Part shown: piece after piece, positions 38,179 through 50,932 of the stretch
Numbering within the stretch: the stretch's first letter is position 1
How the letters are laid out: every line of letters begins with the position of its first letter
Source of the DNA: Phylloscopus collybita
Lineage: Eukaryota; Chordata; Aves; Passeriformes; Phylloscopidae
DNA length: 64,000 nt
Reading direction: 5' to 3'
NCBI GenBank assembly: GCA_027886175.1
Contig: JAJNNQ010000026.1
Location: 10,764,001 to 10,828,000, forward strand
Notes under the pieces: generated by a model
Told to the model about the DNA's origin: nothing
What the model saw: the letters and a program-made list of their open reading frames with translations, nothing else
Database searches by the model: none
Position numbers and translations under genes: made by a program

Positions 38179-40599
38179 TAAGTGCTCTATAATAAAACAT
38201 TTTCGTTAAAAAACAATGTTTTCCACTTAAAACTCTCGAATTTGCAGACTTTCTTCCTTGTTTTCCCAGTCATTGTTACCAAAGCAGTCCTGTGTTGGCA
38301 TTCAAGAAAATCCTGTTTGCTTCCTTTCCCCTTCATCTTCTTTTTTCTCCTATTTCAGATGGTCTCTTGCACCAGTTCAAATTGATGAAACACATCACGA
38401 CTTGGTAAGGAAATTTTCATTTACTGCCATCATTATTCCTGTGCCAGATATTAGTTCAAATGTCACAAAGCGCCAAGAACAAACCCTCTAACATTCACCC
38501 AAAAACAGAACTATGAGGATAAATGGAAAAAAAAAATAAATTTGCCTAGGTTTTAAAGAAGAAAAGCGATTAAGAACATGAACCATGTTGGGGAAAATAA
38601 AAATATGGGTGAAAATGGAAATACCCTGGGACTGGCTTCTGCTGAAATCTGCAATCTGTCTGCATGTAGAAGGCCTTTGGAGTCTCCTGCCAGTGATAAA
38701 GCTGCTTAAATGTGGGGGCAGATTTTTTTCTGATTCAGCAGTCTTGATCCACCGAGCAAAAGTGATGCCTCAGAGTGCACTGGTTCACAGAAGTGTCCTG
38801 CTCTCCTCCACACGGAGCCAGGGAGTGGGGGGTTCCCTCCGGTGCCACCTCACCGGCTCTGGACAATGCCGGCTGGGAACGGGAGCGTGCGGCAGAGATA
38901 ATTGATGTCATGCACTGCCATCTGCTGTGTCTCTTCTCACACTACCACATGAAACTCAAGCCTGGAAGATAAGGAGCTAGAAACAAAACTACCACTGCAT
39001 GTCGTTCTCATTGAGTTTCAAGAAGGGATTGCATAAGGGAATGGAGAACAGATACAAGGCACAAATGGATACAAAAGGCATACATGTTCTCTAAAGGTCC
39101 CAAGTTCTGCACAGCAAAGGAAAATGTCCATATTCTTTCTTTTTGAAAATAAGGATTTGATGTGTACTAGCACATTAATGAGTGCAAGCATATATAAACT
39201 AGAACAACCTTCAGTGTCATAAGATGCTTTAAGAATATTTGGATGTGCTGCTGACTTTTATCCTATCTGAAAATTTATGTTAACCCCCAAGAGTGAGCCT
39301 CAGAAAACCTGTCAAATATGTTTGCATATATTCCAGCTCAGAATCTCCCCAGGACAGGAGCTACACTCTATTTATAGATAAAAAGCTAGCTGATAATCTG
39401 AGGGAGCAGCTGGCCTTTTGAAGTGCTAAGGGCAGACCACAAAGTGTTACATGGGAATTGCAGAGTGAGAAAAGACATAGACTCAGCACAGTGCAGGACC
39501 TTGTGAAGGAAACAAGAATTTTGTCATGGAAGCCTTGGGAGTTTTTGCACCCCTACTACACTCCTGCCAACTTCAGTAGGACAAGTCATGGCACCACATC
39601 CTTCTCTCTGTAAAACAGATATAATCCGGTGGTACCTTGGTGCATTATATTGTAGCTCTCTCAAAAAATGGGTATAACATCTGTTCATTTAAAACCTATT
39701 CCTGCTTTCCATCCAGGTCTTGTAACCTCTCCATACATACTACCATGGATCTTCCCCATAACATGTTTTATAGCCCCATCTGTTTTTTATCTTTTTCATG
39801 GTATTTTTCTCTAACTGAACAATGTAATGATATGGAAAGAAAAAAGTGGAAGAATTCCTATTGAAAAAGCAAAATTTCCTTACCTACACCACCCACTCTG
39901 CTTGGTTCTACCAGACTTCAACCTTATTTTTGCATCAGGGCAGTTAACGTTAAGTGAGGAAAGTTGATTCAGCATGTGTTAAGAACAAGTGATAATTTTT
40001 AAGCTACCTTATTTTCATTATTCTTTCTAACATTTCTTCATTATGTCTTGGTATCTCAATTCCTGAAATCTTCTACAGTCAAAAATTATTTACCATTCTT
40101 GCCAGGGTATAACATTATATATTATACATTATACAAGTGGGTTTGTTTCCTCAGTCAAGCACTAATGACTCTGTGTGAACAATAACAGCTCCTATGCCAT
40201 TGGTACTTTTTTCAGTTTGTGGGACATGGCACTATCATGGCTTAACCTAGATACATGTGAACTACAAGAAACTGCTATCCAAGGGTATAGAATGGCCTGG
40301 CAATCCATGCCAGGGGAGTCATGTGCAGCTTTTATCAGGATGGAGCTCTGTATCATGTATAGTCACAAAGGTATACCCAGAGTCCATTGCAACACAGTAT
40401 TGAGGCGATTGTTCTGGGATTATCTTTGCAGATATGGAAACATATTGAAAGGCTAATATAGAACTCAAAATGATGATGATAAACCAGAGGCACAGTCCAA
40501 CAGAAATATGATATTCAAAGGAGGTGTGCAAAATATACTGTAGTTAGACTGTCAGCTGCACAGGTGCTGGATGGCAGATGACTAATAAATTCTGAAAAA
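38179..40599. other. Non-coding interval with one candidate micro-exon
   Basis: It contains the possible 46-nt exon at 38359-38404 and a GC-rich, CpG-containing patch at about 38780-38900. No known gene or transposon is identified. Open frames are short. Confidence 0.5.
38359..38404 (+). other. Candidate 46-nt exon (unidentified)
   Basis: An exceptionally strong acceptor precedes it: about 36 nearly uninterrupted pyrimidines ending TTTCAG at 38358. A consensus donor, TTG|GTAAGG, follows at 38405. The 46 nt read as one base plus 15 open codons, giving WSLAPVQIDETHHDL, which has a protein-like composition. Cassette micro-exons of this kind exist in large neuronal genes, which would fit a gene-poor intronic setting. 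I cannot assign a gene and see no neighbouring exons, so it remains a candidate. Confidence 0.28.
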
Positions 40600-41474
40600 A
40601 AAAGGAGCTGGCAGTTACTCTGGATCACAAGCTGAACATGAGTCAACACATCATGCTACTGCAAAAAAAGAGAAACATCACACTGAGATGAAAAAATAGA
40701 AAATTAGTCTGCAGCACTGGCAGGATCATCTCTTCATCCTACACAGCTCTGGCCAAATTTCAACTGTGGTATTGCACTGCATGCTGCTCATAAAGAGAAC
40801 TTCCAACTTCTGGGAAAGAGTCCCCAGGAAGGAGACCGATGATTGAATGAGGTCTGGAATGTAATCTGTGAAGAAGGAAAGAGGATATTTGACTTGTTCA
40901 TCCATAGCAGAAAAGAGTCAAAAGGAACATGAAAACACTACAACAGGTACTCAGTGAAACTATGAAATTGCCATCTTTGAGGATTTGCAGCACCTGATTG
41001 AATGAGGTGTGGCTCAGCCTGCAGTGCCAGCAACTTGAAAACCCTGTAGGACTGGAGCATTTCTCCTGTGAAGACATGCTGAGAAAGTACGGGATATTCA
41101 GCCTGGAGAAGAGAAGGTTGTAAGACCTCATAGCAACCTTCCAATACCTTAAGGGAGCCTACAAGAGAACCAGAAAGGAATCCTTTATCAGCAACTGTAG
41201 TGATAAGGCAAGGAGCAATGACAACAAACTCAGGCGGAATAGGGGAAATTCAGGTTAGGTATACAGAAGAAATTCTTTACTGTGAGGATGCTGAACACTG
41301 GAATAGGTTACCCAGAGAAGTCATGGGTGCTCCATCCCTGGAAGTGTTTAAGCCAGTTTCGATGGGGCTGTGAGCAACCAAGGGCAGTAGAGTATGTCCC
41401 ATCTCATAGCAGGGGACCTGGAACTAGATGATCTCTTATGTCCCTTCCAACCCAAACCATTCTATGATTCTATG
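40600..41474 (+). mobile_element. CR1 LINE, 3' ~0.9 kb, plus orientation
   Basis: A diverged 5'-truncated CR1 covering the end of ORF2 and the 3' UTR. Landmarks in order are CTGGATCACAAGCTGAACAT near the left end, TATTCAGCCTGGAGAAGAGA, then GGAATAGGTTACCCAGAGAA, and finally CCCAAACCATTCTATGATTC with two octamer units at 41456-41474. Frames are broken by many stops, so only DNA-level homology is visible. The left border is uncertain and could extend further. Confidence 0.8.
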
Positions 41475-43588
41475 GCATTGGGAGGAAGGGCTCCATGTCT
41501 TAGAGTTTTGGTGTTGGGAATGTTTGATTTTGTTTGGTATTGCAGGCTAGAGATCCGCTTGGATTTTGATTGCTAAAAAAAGTCTCTGGTGGCAAGAACA
41601 ACTCCCTTGCCACACAGAGGTATTTGCAATAGAGATTTATACCAAATTGCGCAGAGTGAAATCTGTGCAAACACTAGCAGCAGACACCCCCCAGAGAGGA
41701 GTTTTATTGAAAGTGCTGACTGCAATGCACATTAAATACTCCCTTGTTTCTACCTTGTTAGTAACCAAACTTAGCAGTAATGGAACTTCTGCCCTCATCT
41801 GTGGGACACAGCCCTAGAAAGAATTCACCACACTGGGCTTTTCATTCCTTTCATGTGTTTCCCCCCAAGGTAAAAGCTGTATTTTGTCTTGTTTACTGCT
41901 GATCACAGTCTTTATCTTTAAAGAAATCTGTTTCTTATAGTCAGGGTATTTAGTTCTATTGTGTGTGTGCTACATTCCTTGTTAAATTTTCTTCTAAGGA
42001 CCCAGTGGCTGACATTGATTTTTTTTTTTTTAAGATCATTGCAAAAATATGTCTTTGGGGGCTGAGGAATGAACATATGTAAAAAATTAAACTTTAGAAA
42101 AAAAATGAACTTTAGAAAAATATCTAAGAGCAGTGGTCACCCAGTGTTGGCACAGTGCCAGCCTTGACACTAACTCACTGGCAAGCTGTTTTCTGGGCTA
42201 TTTCTGATATAATTTCCTTACAACCATTGCAAATTTCATTTTTATAAGGTGTAAGGTTCTATACTACAGCTCTGGGAGCTATACTAAAGGACCTTATTGT
42301 AGGACAGAAACAACAAGATAGCTAGAAAGCCAGAGTGGAAACAAAATATTTATAGTAAATCCAAAGGGATTCCACAGAGATTGCCTTTCAGTGGTTTCGT
42401 GTATTGAGTATGTTAAAAAAGCCATCTGGAATCCCAATAAGCATACCAAATAATATAAGAGAATTTGGTTAAATAAGAGAACGCCCAAACATAGGGGGCA
42501 AATTCATCTGTATAAAGATCCTTCTTGTCTTCAACAAGTCAACATCAAATACTACCCTGGCACTCACTTGTTTGTGCCTAAATTTGTCTCTCTTACCAGG
42601 TACAGTACACAGTCACCACAGAGTTGCTTATGTGGATAGAAGGAGAAAGGCTACAAAGCATGAATTTTTTTCCCAAACAAAATGAAGATGTACATTTTCC
42701 TAGGTCAAGTATAGAAATACCTAAGAAAGACACTAAGCTCCTTCTCTAGCTGTTGGATTCAGTGCCTAGAGGTGGTGAGAATAAATGCAGCCAACAGGTC
42801 TATCTAGAACATATGGAGCAGCCTTTAAGGAGGGTGGAGGTTCATGCCTCAGTTAACTCAGCTTCGTGCAAAAGCAGAGCTCTCACCTAGGTTTTAATGG
42901 AACCTGAAGGAAGCAGATTAAGTCTTTAAGACTGTGTAAATTCATGGCAGAGAAAATAAGAAACACATATTTTGGTTAACATAAGAAAAACAACTTTCCA
43001 TACACCCACAAAAAATACAGCCAGACATTGCTATAGATTTGAAACAAAGTGCAAAGCAAAGTGTTTCCCTCTGGGTTGTCAGCATCCTTCTTCAGCTGAC
43101 CAGTTGTTTTTTATCTGAATAAGAAAACCTCCATTTATTTATGGAGGCTTTCAACAAAATCTCTCCTCGTGTTGTCTCTGCACTCCACCTGGTTCCACTT
43201 AAGCTCATTAGTGAGGAATGATACCCCACAGGGTGGTTCCCAGCAGTGCTGGTCCTTTCCTCACAGAGCAGGGCCAGATGCTCCCCTGCACCCTGCTGTG
43301 TCAGGGCAGGCTGCTGCATGAGGTTGTGGTGCTGGACTCTGACAATAGGCAGGAACTACAGCTGACAGTTTTGCCACTGGCCTAATTCCAAACATCCTCA
43401 GCATGGACACAGTAGCCTGGCTGTTTACCTCTCTGAGATAAAAAAGTTGCTGCCAACTTACCTAAACTCATTTGGTGATGTTGAACAAATAAAACAAACC
43501 CTGAATAGCCTGATTTTCAAGACTGTTCATGTCTCTGTATTCTGTAAATATTGTGATGTTTACTGCAGAGAAGCTGAACTTATGGAGA
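41475..43588. other. Non-coding interval, nothing recognised
   Basis: No gene or recognisable repeat. Minor features are a T run near 42019-42030 and a short direct repeat of AACTTTAGAAAAA near 42085-42118. Confidence 0.55.
43585..43588. repeat. Probable target-site duplication, left copy
   Basis: GAGA directly before the LTR start TGATAG, repeated at 44018-44021. It is only four bases, but it coincides with paired LTR termini. Confidence 0.55.
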
Positions 43589-43885
43589 TGATAGTATAGG
43601 GTTAAAATAATTTTTTGTAGAACTGCAAGTGGGTAACTAAGGGGGTGGTGGTTAGGAGAGGGAATGGTTGGGAAGGGAAAGGCCCGGGCTTGCTGCTCAG
43701 CCGGGCCTCGAGAATAGAACCTTGGCTTTGCTATAGTTGCAGTAGCTAAGGTTATTGTTTTAACTAAATCAAGTATGACTTTGGTTGGGGAATCGAATAT
43801 GATCACTGTTTGGCTAAATTACAAGAAATTTTGCTTAGGAACAATCCAGGGTAACCAATCAATTTGTAGCTGTGTGGCAGAGGGG

Positions 43886-43893
43886 TATAAAAT
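43886..43893 (+). promoter_or_regulatory. LTR TATA box
   Basis: TATAAAAT inside the class I LTR, placed about 70 bases before its AATAAA. This fits a normal U3/R junction between them. Confidence 0.65.
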
Positions 43894-43963
43894 ATGTGTG
43901 TTGCGAATTACTGTCGGAGTCAGATTTGGGTCTACCTGTGTACCCCGGCTCCCAGAGCTCCTC

Positions 43964-43969
43964 AATAAA
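43964..43969 (+). promoter_or_regulatory. LTR poly(A) signal
   Basis: AATAAA in the sequence CCTCAATAAAAGCACC, the usual R-region context of class I LTRs. Confidence 0.65.
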
Positions 43970-44017
43970 AGCACCTGCATATCATCATTCCATGATTATG
44001 TGTTTCCAACACTAACA

Positions 44018-44021
44018 GAGA
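44018..44021. repeat. Probable target-site duplication, right copy
   Basis: GAGA directly after the LTR ends in TAACA. It matches the left copy. Confidence 0.55.
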
Positions 44022-47000
44022 TACCATCAGAGGAATGAAATGAAAATATCAAAGCAAGCATTAAAAAAATCCTCTTGACATGTTTGCAAATAGGTTTTCA
44101 AAACTTTTCAAACTTTTTGTTGCTGAAATTATGGTTGTTGATTATTATCAGCCAGCACATGTTTATCATGAGCAATAAGATCAGAACAAAATTAGGCAGT
44201 TCCTAGAAAAGAAAATTAAATGTGACAGCAAAATACACCAAGAGAGGCTGATCCTCTCTTCAGAGAGTGGTTTCTAAGAGTAAGGGCAATAACTTACAAC
44301 TGATTTTCCTTGTACATGCTCATCACCAGAGGGAAGCAGTTATCTGATGGTTGGTCTGCAATGGAAAGAAGACAAAGGCAACCCACAGGTAAAGGGCACA
44401 GCTGGACAAGCACCACCCTTGCTCAAGCCAAGGCATTAGCCTGTGACTGTGAGTCAACAAGGTGCAAGACCAGGTACAGGCACACGTCTAAGCCAGCTCA
44501 GGCAAGGACCAGCTTAACACAGCTTCCAAGGCAAGGTGAAGGAAGCTACAAATAAGACTTGTCTTGAATGAAGCTGGACCTTGTCCCCTGCAGCTGCCAG
44601 GCAGGATGCACACCATGAAAACCTCATGCAACTGCTGAAACCTCTGTTGTCATAGCACACAGGGGTAGATTTTAGGGTAGAACGTTGTGTATTGTTAGTA
44701 TTGATGAAGCACCGTGAGACACAGCTCACAGGCTTCCTGGTGCTCAGACATCCTCAACTTAAAGATACTTTGCATATGTCTGAGCTAACACTAGTTCTTT
44801 TCCCCAGTTTCTTGTGCTTCAGCAAGAAATTTGAGTGTTCCAAGATACTGTAAGGAAGACTGCTCTAGTGCTTTGACAGCTGTGAAATATATCATGCTGT
44901 TTTCACAAATGGCTCGTCACGGCCTTTGCTCAGAAGATTTCCCAACTAAATTTTGCAAACTCATGAGTCTTTGATAAGTATCAAATTACATAAGAGCTTA
45001 TCTCTAAGGAGCAGATGAGCCCTTTGATATCAGTAAGTTTATTACCTGATGCAGGATTTATCGAGTGCTTCCACAAGAGTTCTCCACCCCTCCTTACTCT
45101 CAGTGCATTTATATACCTTCTAATATATAAAAACTGGAACGCACTGCACACGAAGCAGTGCTCCATCCTAGAGAAAAAATTGTACTCTTCCAGGATCCTT
45201 CTATCCTTCATCTCCATCAAAAGCAAACAAACTTTCACAGTGACTGCTGCCCACCAGGAATCAAGTAGTTGCCTCCTTTCATATGTAAACAACAGTCAAC
45301 TTTAATCAGCCTTTAATCTGTCAGTAGCCCTTCGATAAGAAAACCACCCATTTATACTTCATTAATCATGTTTCAGCAGAGCAGGCCAGGATCTGCTAGT
45401 CCTGTGAGCAGAAACAAACTCTCTTGGGCACTTTGCTTTGGGGTGTTTTTTTAAGGCCACAAAAAAGGAAAAGCATGAGTAGGTGTATGAACATGTGAGT
45501 CTGTAAGAGTTTGCCAGCTGGAGGAGAGGCATTAATCTGCATTGCATTACATTGCATTGCATTACTGAGCAGATATTAGAAAGAACCACAACCATTTTTT
45601 CTTAACCCTGCATTACCTCTCCTCAGGCTGCACTGGACTTAACACTTTCAGAAAACCTCAAGACACAGGAACAGAACAAGAAAATAGAAAAGCTTTCAAA
45701 AAAAGGTTTTAGAAAACAGATACATTACCTATTCTCACAACTGTCCAGTTCATACTTTGCTTTTGGGGGCCTTAACATTTTGGGAAAAAGGAGTCCCCAC
45801 AAGTAATTTTAGTTGTTTAAAAAGACAGACATATTAGATAGCTAAGTTAAAACTCTTATTTAAAAGACTAGGTGACATTTTTCTACTAGCTTCTGATCCA
45901 TCTCAGTTTTTGTACATTCATACCTAAGAAAAGCCTGATCTAATTGAACACACTGTAATCAATGCAAAGCTCCCGTGATTGTCACAAGTATGTGCAATAA
46001 CAAACCAGAAGGATCAGAATGTGACACAGAAGATTAATCAAGAAAAGAAAACCTGCTGAAAGTTTATTAAACGAAACAAAAAAATCTAAAAAGAAAAAAA
46101 AAAAAAAATCTGTGCTTCTCTTCAGTCTTTTGATTTTCCACAGCTTCCACGAGAGCAAAATGAAGACTTTCATGTAAGTACTATTTTAGGTGACTTTTGA
46201 ATTTCAGAAATGCATTAAGTGCTCCTCATGTTTATAGCTTGGTTTTGTCAGAGTCAGTGATGAGTTTTTCCTGAATTGCCAGTTTTATTTTGCCCTTGAA
46301 GCAAGTGCCACACAACGCAGTGATCCTGTCTTTCTCTGTCTTGGCCTACACAGAGCACGAGCAGGCTGGTTAAAATGCAACAACCTCCAGGTTGTTTTTT
46401 AAGCTGCTGAGAGGTACGACTTTGGTGCCTGTGCCTGAATAACTATAGACTTGGAATCAACAGTTTCACAAAACAGAGTGAAGTATTTCCCTGGCATATC
46501 TGATATAGTTACAGCAGCAGGATGCAGACAGACTCAACAGGCTGGTGAGAGGCAGCTCCCCTCCCTCTGAACACAGAGTGTACCAACACCAATGGCAGAG
46601 ATGGTCAATCAGAGTCACGCCCTGAAAAATACCTGGGTGGCTGCTGAGAGGAACTCACCTGAACCAATTTACGTGCTGGCCTTAGGATGAGATGACTCAC
46701 TGCAGTTCAACAAGATAAATCCCACTTTGTACACCTGAAAACTTGCACTCGTTCCCTTCTGGTACCCTGTGAGCTGGTGGAGGATCTGAAGAACCCTTGA
46801 ACAACCCCAGCCAGAACATCACTGTTTGACAGTGCAAACAGCACTTGACACATCACAAACACCTTCCCCTGTTTCTGTCACTGCCAGATGGAGTCCAAGC
46901 TTGACAAAGCAATGTCAGAAGTGGAATCATCTCTAACCATACCATCCTGGGCTATCAAAAGCATCCACCTCCTCTCTCCCTAGCAGCGAAGCCCTTCAAA

Positions 47001-50000
47001 ACAAAGGCTCACTCACAGCCAACTCAACAGGCAGATTTTAAGTTGCAGGAATCATTAAAATCCCATATTGGCAGAGGTCATCCCTCTCTGCTAGCTGCCC
47101 ACAGGGTACAGTTCAGAGGGAGAGTCACCATTCTGGTGACTTCCTTGCAGGCAGCTTTGACAGAACATCTCAGTGCAGTTTCCCTGGCAGCCCCAAAAGC
47201 TGTCTGCCCTCAGGGAGGTGAAGAATGGCAGCACTGGCAGGCTCAGGCTGCACAGGAGGAACTCATTTCCAGGCATGCATGGTCTCATGCCTGGATGCCC
47301 TTGCAGCAGCATATCAATCTCTCATCCCCAGTGTCACATGACCCCCTGCTCTTTTAACCTTAATGTTCCCATCCTCACTCCCAAGAGTAAGAAACCCCTC
47401 TTGCCTAATTTAATCAGCAATTAAAATCACAGGCCATTTCTCATCTGGTGGTTAATGCTGTCCCCAGCAAGACCCATTCTTTTCCTCAAGCCTCCTAACC
47501 CAGCCACCAGCTCAGCATGCACCACTGGCCCCTCCTTTTCCCCCAGATAGGTAGGATCAGACCTCAAGGCCCTCTGCCCCAGCCTCCCACCCCCAGCTCA
47601 GCCCTGGCATCCCCTATCCCTGCTCAGGTAGCCCAGCCCTCCTCCTCCCTTGTGCTGGTGACGCTGCAGAGGTACAGCCCAAACACCCCACTGGAACCCA
47701 GGTCTATCCACGTGCTGTGCTAGTGGCCTGTATCACTTACCTAGTCCATCAGTACTTGCTAGTGCTTGCCACTCATTTTCAGGCATCATTTCACATTAAT
47801 TACTATTCTCTTATTTCATTAACAGCAGTAAAACATTTTGATAGAAGCCACTTCACACCATTTCTCCATTTAAGTCCCCCACCGGTATTTCTGAGATGAA
47901 CAGCTCAGAGTTCGCAGCAATGGGTCAGCTGAGAGTTATAGACCTACTGATAGTCACATATTAATTTTGCATCATGGGAAATGGTGAAAAAGCTCTGACA
48001 TTTGCTACTACTACATCTAAGAAAAAATGTAAACTGATGGAAAGCCAAAGGAAACACAGATGGGTTCTGTTTAATATGATGCCATATTGCGATTTAGAAA
48101 GGTCTTGTGCTGTGCTGTCTGACATGCTTCGTTTGGAAATGAAAACTTCTGGATTCCTCTCATTTCCTCTCCCTTAAGCTAATGGCAGCAAACATTTGAA
48201 GCAATTGCTCCCCCTAAGCTTCACTCACTGTTAAATTACAGACAATTTACTATGCAGGTCAGAGCCATGGAAGGCAGTTTCCATGTAGATGCTCGATCTG
48301 GCACCCTGCTGAAGCTAATGAATCAACAAAATTTCTTAAAATTTATTTTATTAATCTATTTATCTTTCTTTTTTTCCTAAGGAAGAAAGGCTAAGTCCCT
48401 GCAGACACTTTAAAAGGGACAAAACCCTTGTTAAAATCATTTTTAGCTGTGTGAAAAAGAACAGAACAAACTTTCTAATGGATACTTCGGCACTGGTGGA
48501 AATACAAGCATTTGCCATGTTTGGAGATCTATATTCATGTGCTCTGTGCAAACTGTGCATGTTATTTCTCCTGATCTTAGACAGGATGCACAAGGCAGAT
48601 TAAAATCCTAATGATGTTTTAGTTGTCCATATTCAAGAATTGATAGCTACACCTAGGTACTGCATAACCACCAAGATACTGAAACTGCCCTCTCAAAACA
48701 ATCCCTACTCAACACCTTCCCTTCAGCTTTTTTCATGGAGGGCTCTCACTGGTGCTACTGTGTTTTGTACTTGAGCCTCAGAAGATTTTCAGTGTTGGTG
48801 ACCCTTCTTCTCTTTCCCAGGCTCCAACCTGCAGGGCACTTCCAGGATTGTGAGCAGCCACTTCAGACATGCCCACATCACACAGCAGGTGCTGTAGACC
48901 CTTATTTCCCCTGAGCACTCCTGTTGACACAGTACTGATGCATGTCAAGTCAAGCTCTAGTGACTCTTTTGCAGAAGGGATTTTGATGAACAGCTCTGTC
49001 TCTTCATGGTACTTTTCACACAGTCAGTTATCTGCCAGGTGTCTCATCGCCAGCCAGCCACCTGCACAATAGGTTAACACTGACATTGATTGTCCAGATT
49101 TGCTGATAGCTGCAGCACTGAGATATGTACTGAGTCGGCAGAGCTGACTCTAAGTGAGAGGTCACTTTCTAACAAATTTTATTAAGACTCCAAGAAGATG
49201 TCTCTGAAGGGCAACCATCACATGTGTGAACTTGTATAAGATTTGCAGGAAAATTGAGATGCTGGTATATCCAGACATTTATAAAAGGTCATTAAGAATT
49301 TCAATTTGTGAGGAAGTAATTTGATTATAAAAGTTTGAGGGCGTTTCATCAGAGGCAAATAAAGAAGGAATATTTAATATCAGATTAAAATAATATGAGA
49401 CCATTTTGCACCGCATGGGTGACATCTGACTGCACTCCTAAAGCGCTGCTGTGGGCAGTTCACCTGAGAAGAATGTCCATAAACTATAATTCACAGAAAA
49501 AAAAAATAAATAAAAGGCAACTCTACACTGCTAAAAGAAAAGAAAGGAATTTCATACAGAAATTAGAATTCTATGAGAGCAGCTCCTCACAATGAGGAGA
49601 AGATAGCTCAACCTGGAGCAAACAATATTGTAAAAATGGCACATTTGGAAAATATTTGAGGCAGAGAAGGGAAGGGTTACAATGGACTACGTATGATAAA
49701 TCAGAACAGACTGAATGACCTGGTCCTTCACTAAATGAAAAAAAAAAAAAAAAAAGCTGGTAGCAGATGGCTTTTGCAAGGGCAATTCATTTAGTACCTT
49801 ATTTTTTTCTTCAATCTTTCTGCTTCTATCTCCATTAAGAAAGTAAACTGGGCTCAGGTGGCTGACACAATTAACATCAGTGATAAAGTGGTAACAGTTC
49901 AGGCTAGAACAAAGCCAAGCCAGAGATTACTTACCTATGATACACAAACACTTAGTCCCACTTCCACCATCTCTAACAAACTCAGGGACCTGAATGACCT

Positions 50001-50159
50001 AATCTTTACACCTTCCCAAATTCATGGTGAAAAAGAGAAGTACCAGAACCATGCAAAAGCCCATTAGAGTACCCACATTTGAGAATGGAGAAAGGATGCA
50101 AAAAAAGATATTGTAGAATGACCAACCTAAGTGTCATGCAAGGATAAATCCTGGAAAAT
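44022..50159. other. Non-coding interval upstream of the provirus
   Basis: No gene is recognised. It contains a GCATT pentamer repeat at 45538-45565 and A runs at 46090-46108 and 49738-49755. A pyrimidine- and GC-richer zone at about 46480-47720 has several medium frames that show no domain and look compositional. Confidence 0.5.
45538..45565. repeat. (GCATT)n short tandem repeat
   Basis: Five GCATT/ACATT pentamers in succession. Confidence 0.8.
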
Positions 50160-50164
50160 ACAAA
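50160..50164. repeat. Provirus target-site duplication, left copy
   Basis: ACAAA directly before the LTR terminus TGTCTTGG, matched exactly at 56682-56686. The 5-bp length agrees with ERV-L-type integration. Confidence 0.9.
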
Positions 50165-50837
50165 TGTCTTGGTTTGGAAAGACAGGTATCTGCCAGGGAA
50201 ACTGAGGTTCCCCTAGGATGGAGAATACCAACCCCTCACACCCCGACGAATTATAATTTTGCAATCAAGGGCTCTCAGGCAAAGATGTTGGGAATAGGAA
50301 TAACAGTTCTTTACTAGGAGATATTAACAATACAAATATGGTAGGAAACAAAACCACCCAACCAAACAAACAAATAAACAAATAAACAATAATTTTAGAA
50401 GAAAACCCTGACAGAGTCAGAGTTTCAATCTGACCCTGTGATTCAGGATGTTGAAAAAACAGTCCAAATGTAAACAGTCCAAACACTTCTGGAGTGGCAG
50501 ACGTGATCCTGTTGGAGCAGAGATGATTCTGCGAAGAAAAACCGGTTCAGGGGCGGCGAGGAGGGAGGCAGGAATGGCGAGCACAGGAGACGAAGAAGCT
50601 CTTGCCACACCGCAGGGAAGGAAGCGCCGAGCACCCCCCTCCTGCAACAGAGCAGCACCGACCACACCCGGCCACCTCCCCTCCCCCCCACCCCCCACCG
50701 CCAGGGCATGAGATGTATAGAAATGCAAATGCACCGCACAGGCTGGGGAAGGTAACAATGGCCTATCAAGGTGGGTCATCAGGCCCCAAAACAGATGTAA
50801 ATAGAATATACAAAACCCGGCTCCACAACCCAGGACA
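50165..50837 (-). repeat. 3' LTR of the provirus (673 bp)
   Basis: In transcription order it runs from TGTCCTGGGTTGTGG (50837) to CCAAACCAAGACA (50165). It matches the other LTR closely but has only one diverged copy of the GC-rich 22-bp unit near 50639-50660, so it is about 107 bp shorter. AGTAAA at 50310-50315 (minus strand) is a candidate non-canonical poly(A) signal. No TATA box is evident in the U3 part, which is GC-rich. Confidence 0.95.
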
Positions 50838-50854
50838 TTATCCACCCCTTATTC
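50838..50854 (-). other. Polypurine tract
   Basis: On the coding strand GAATAAGGGGTGGATAA abuts the start of the 3' LTR. It is almost all purine and lies where plus-strand DNA synthesis is primed in LTR retroelements. Confidence 0.75.
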
Positions 50855-50932
50855 TATTACCATCTGTATCATACCTAAATTAATAAACTCCACTATACAG
50901 AATGAACCCTCACACTCAGTTCTCACTTAGGA

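Larger units (their letters stand above)
43589..44017 (+). mobile_element. Solo LTR, class I (gammaretrovirus-like)
   Basis: A 429-bp unit with imperfect inverted ends (TGATAGTATAGG at the left; the right end ...CACTAACA reads TGTTAGTG in complement) and a 4-bp GAGA duplication, the length usual for class I ERVs. It has a TATA box TATAAAAT at 43886-43893, a poly(A) signal AATAAA at 43964-43969 about 75 bases on, and a GC-rich U3 segment with a short GGCCCGG hairpin near 43681-43707. This is a complete promoter/R/U5 layout. No primer-binding site or viral gene follows. Confidence 0.72.

Noticed and set aside
43616..44011. Alternative LTR borders TGTAG...CCAACA
   Set aside because: They give no target duplication, whereas TGATAG...CTAACA gives inverted ends and matching GAGA flanks.
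50838..50932. Space for env or dUTPase between integrase and the 3' LTR
   Set aside because: Only about 95 bases lie between the integrase stop and the LTR, including the polypurine tract, so nothing was lost here that could be seen.
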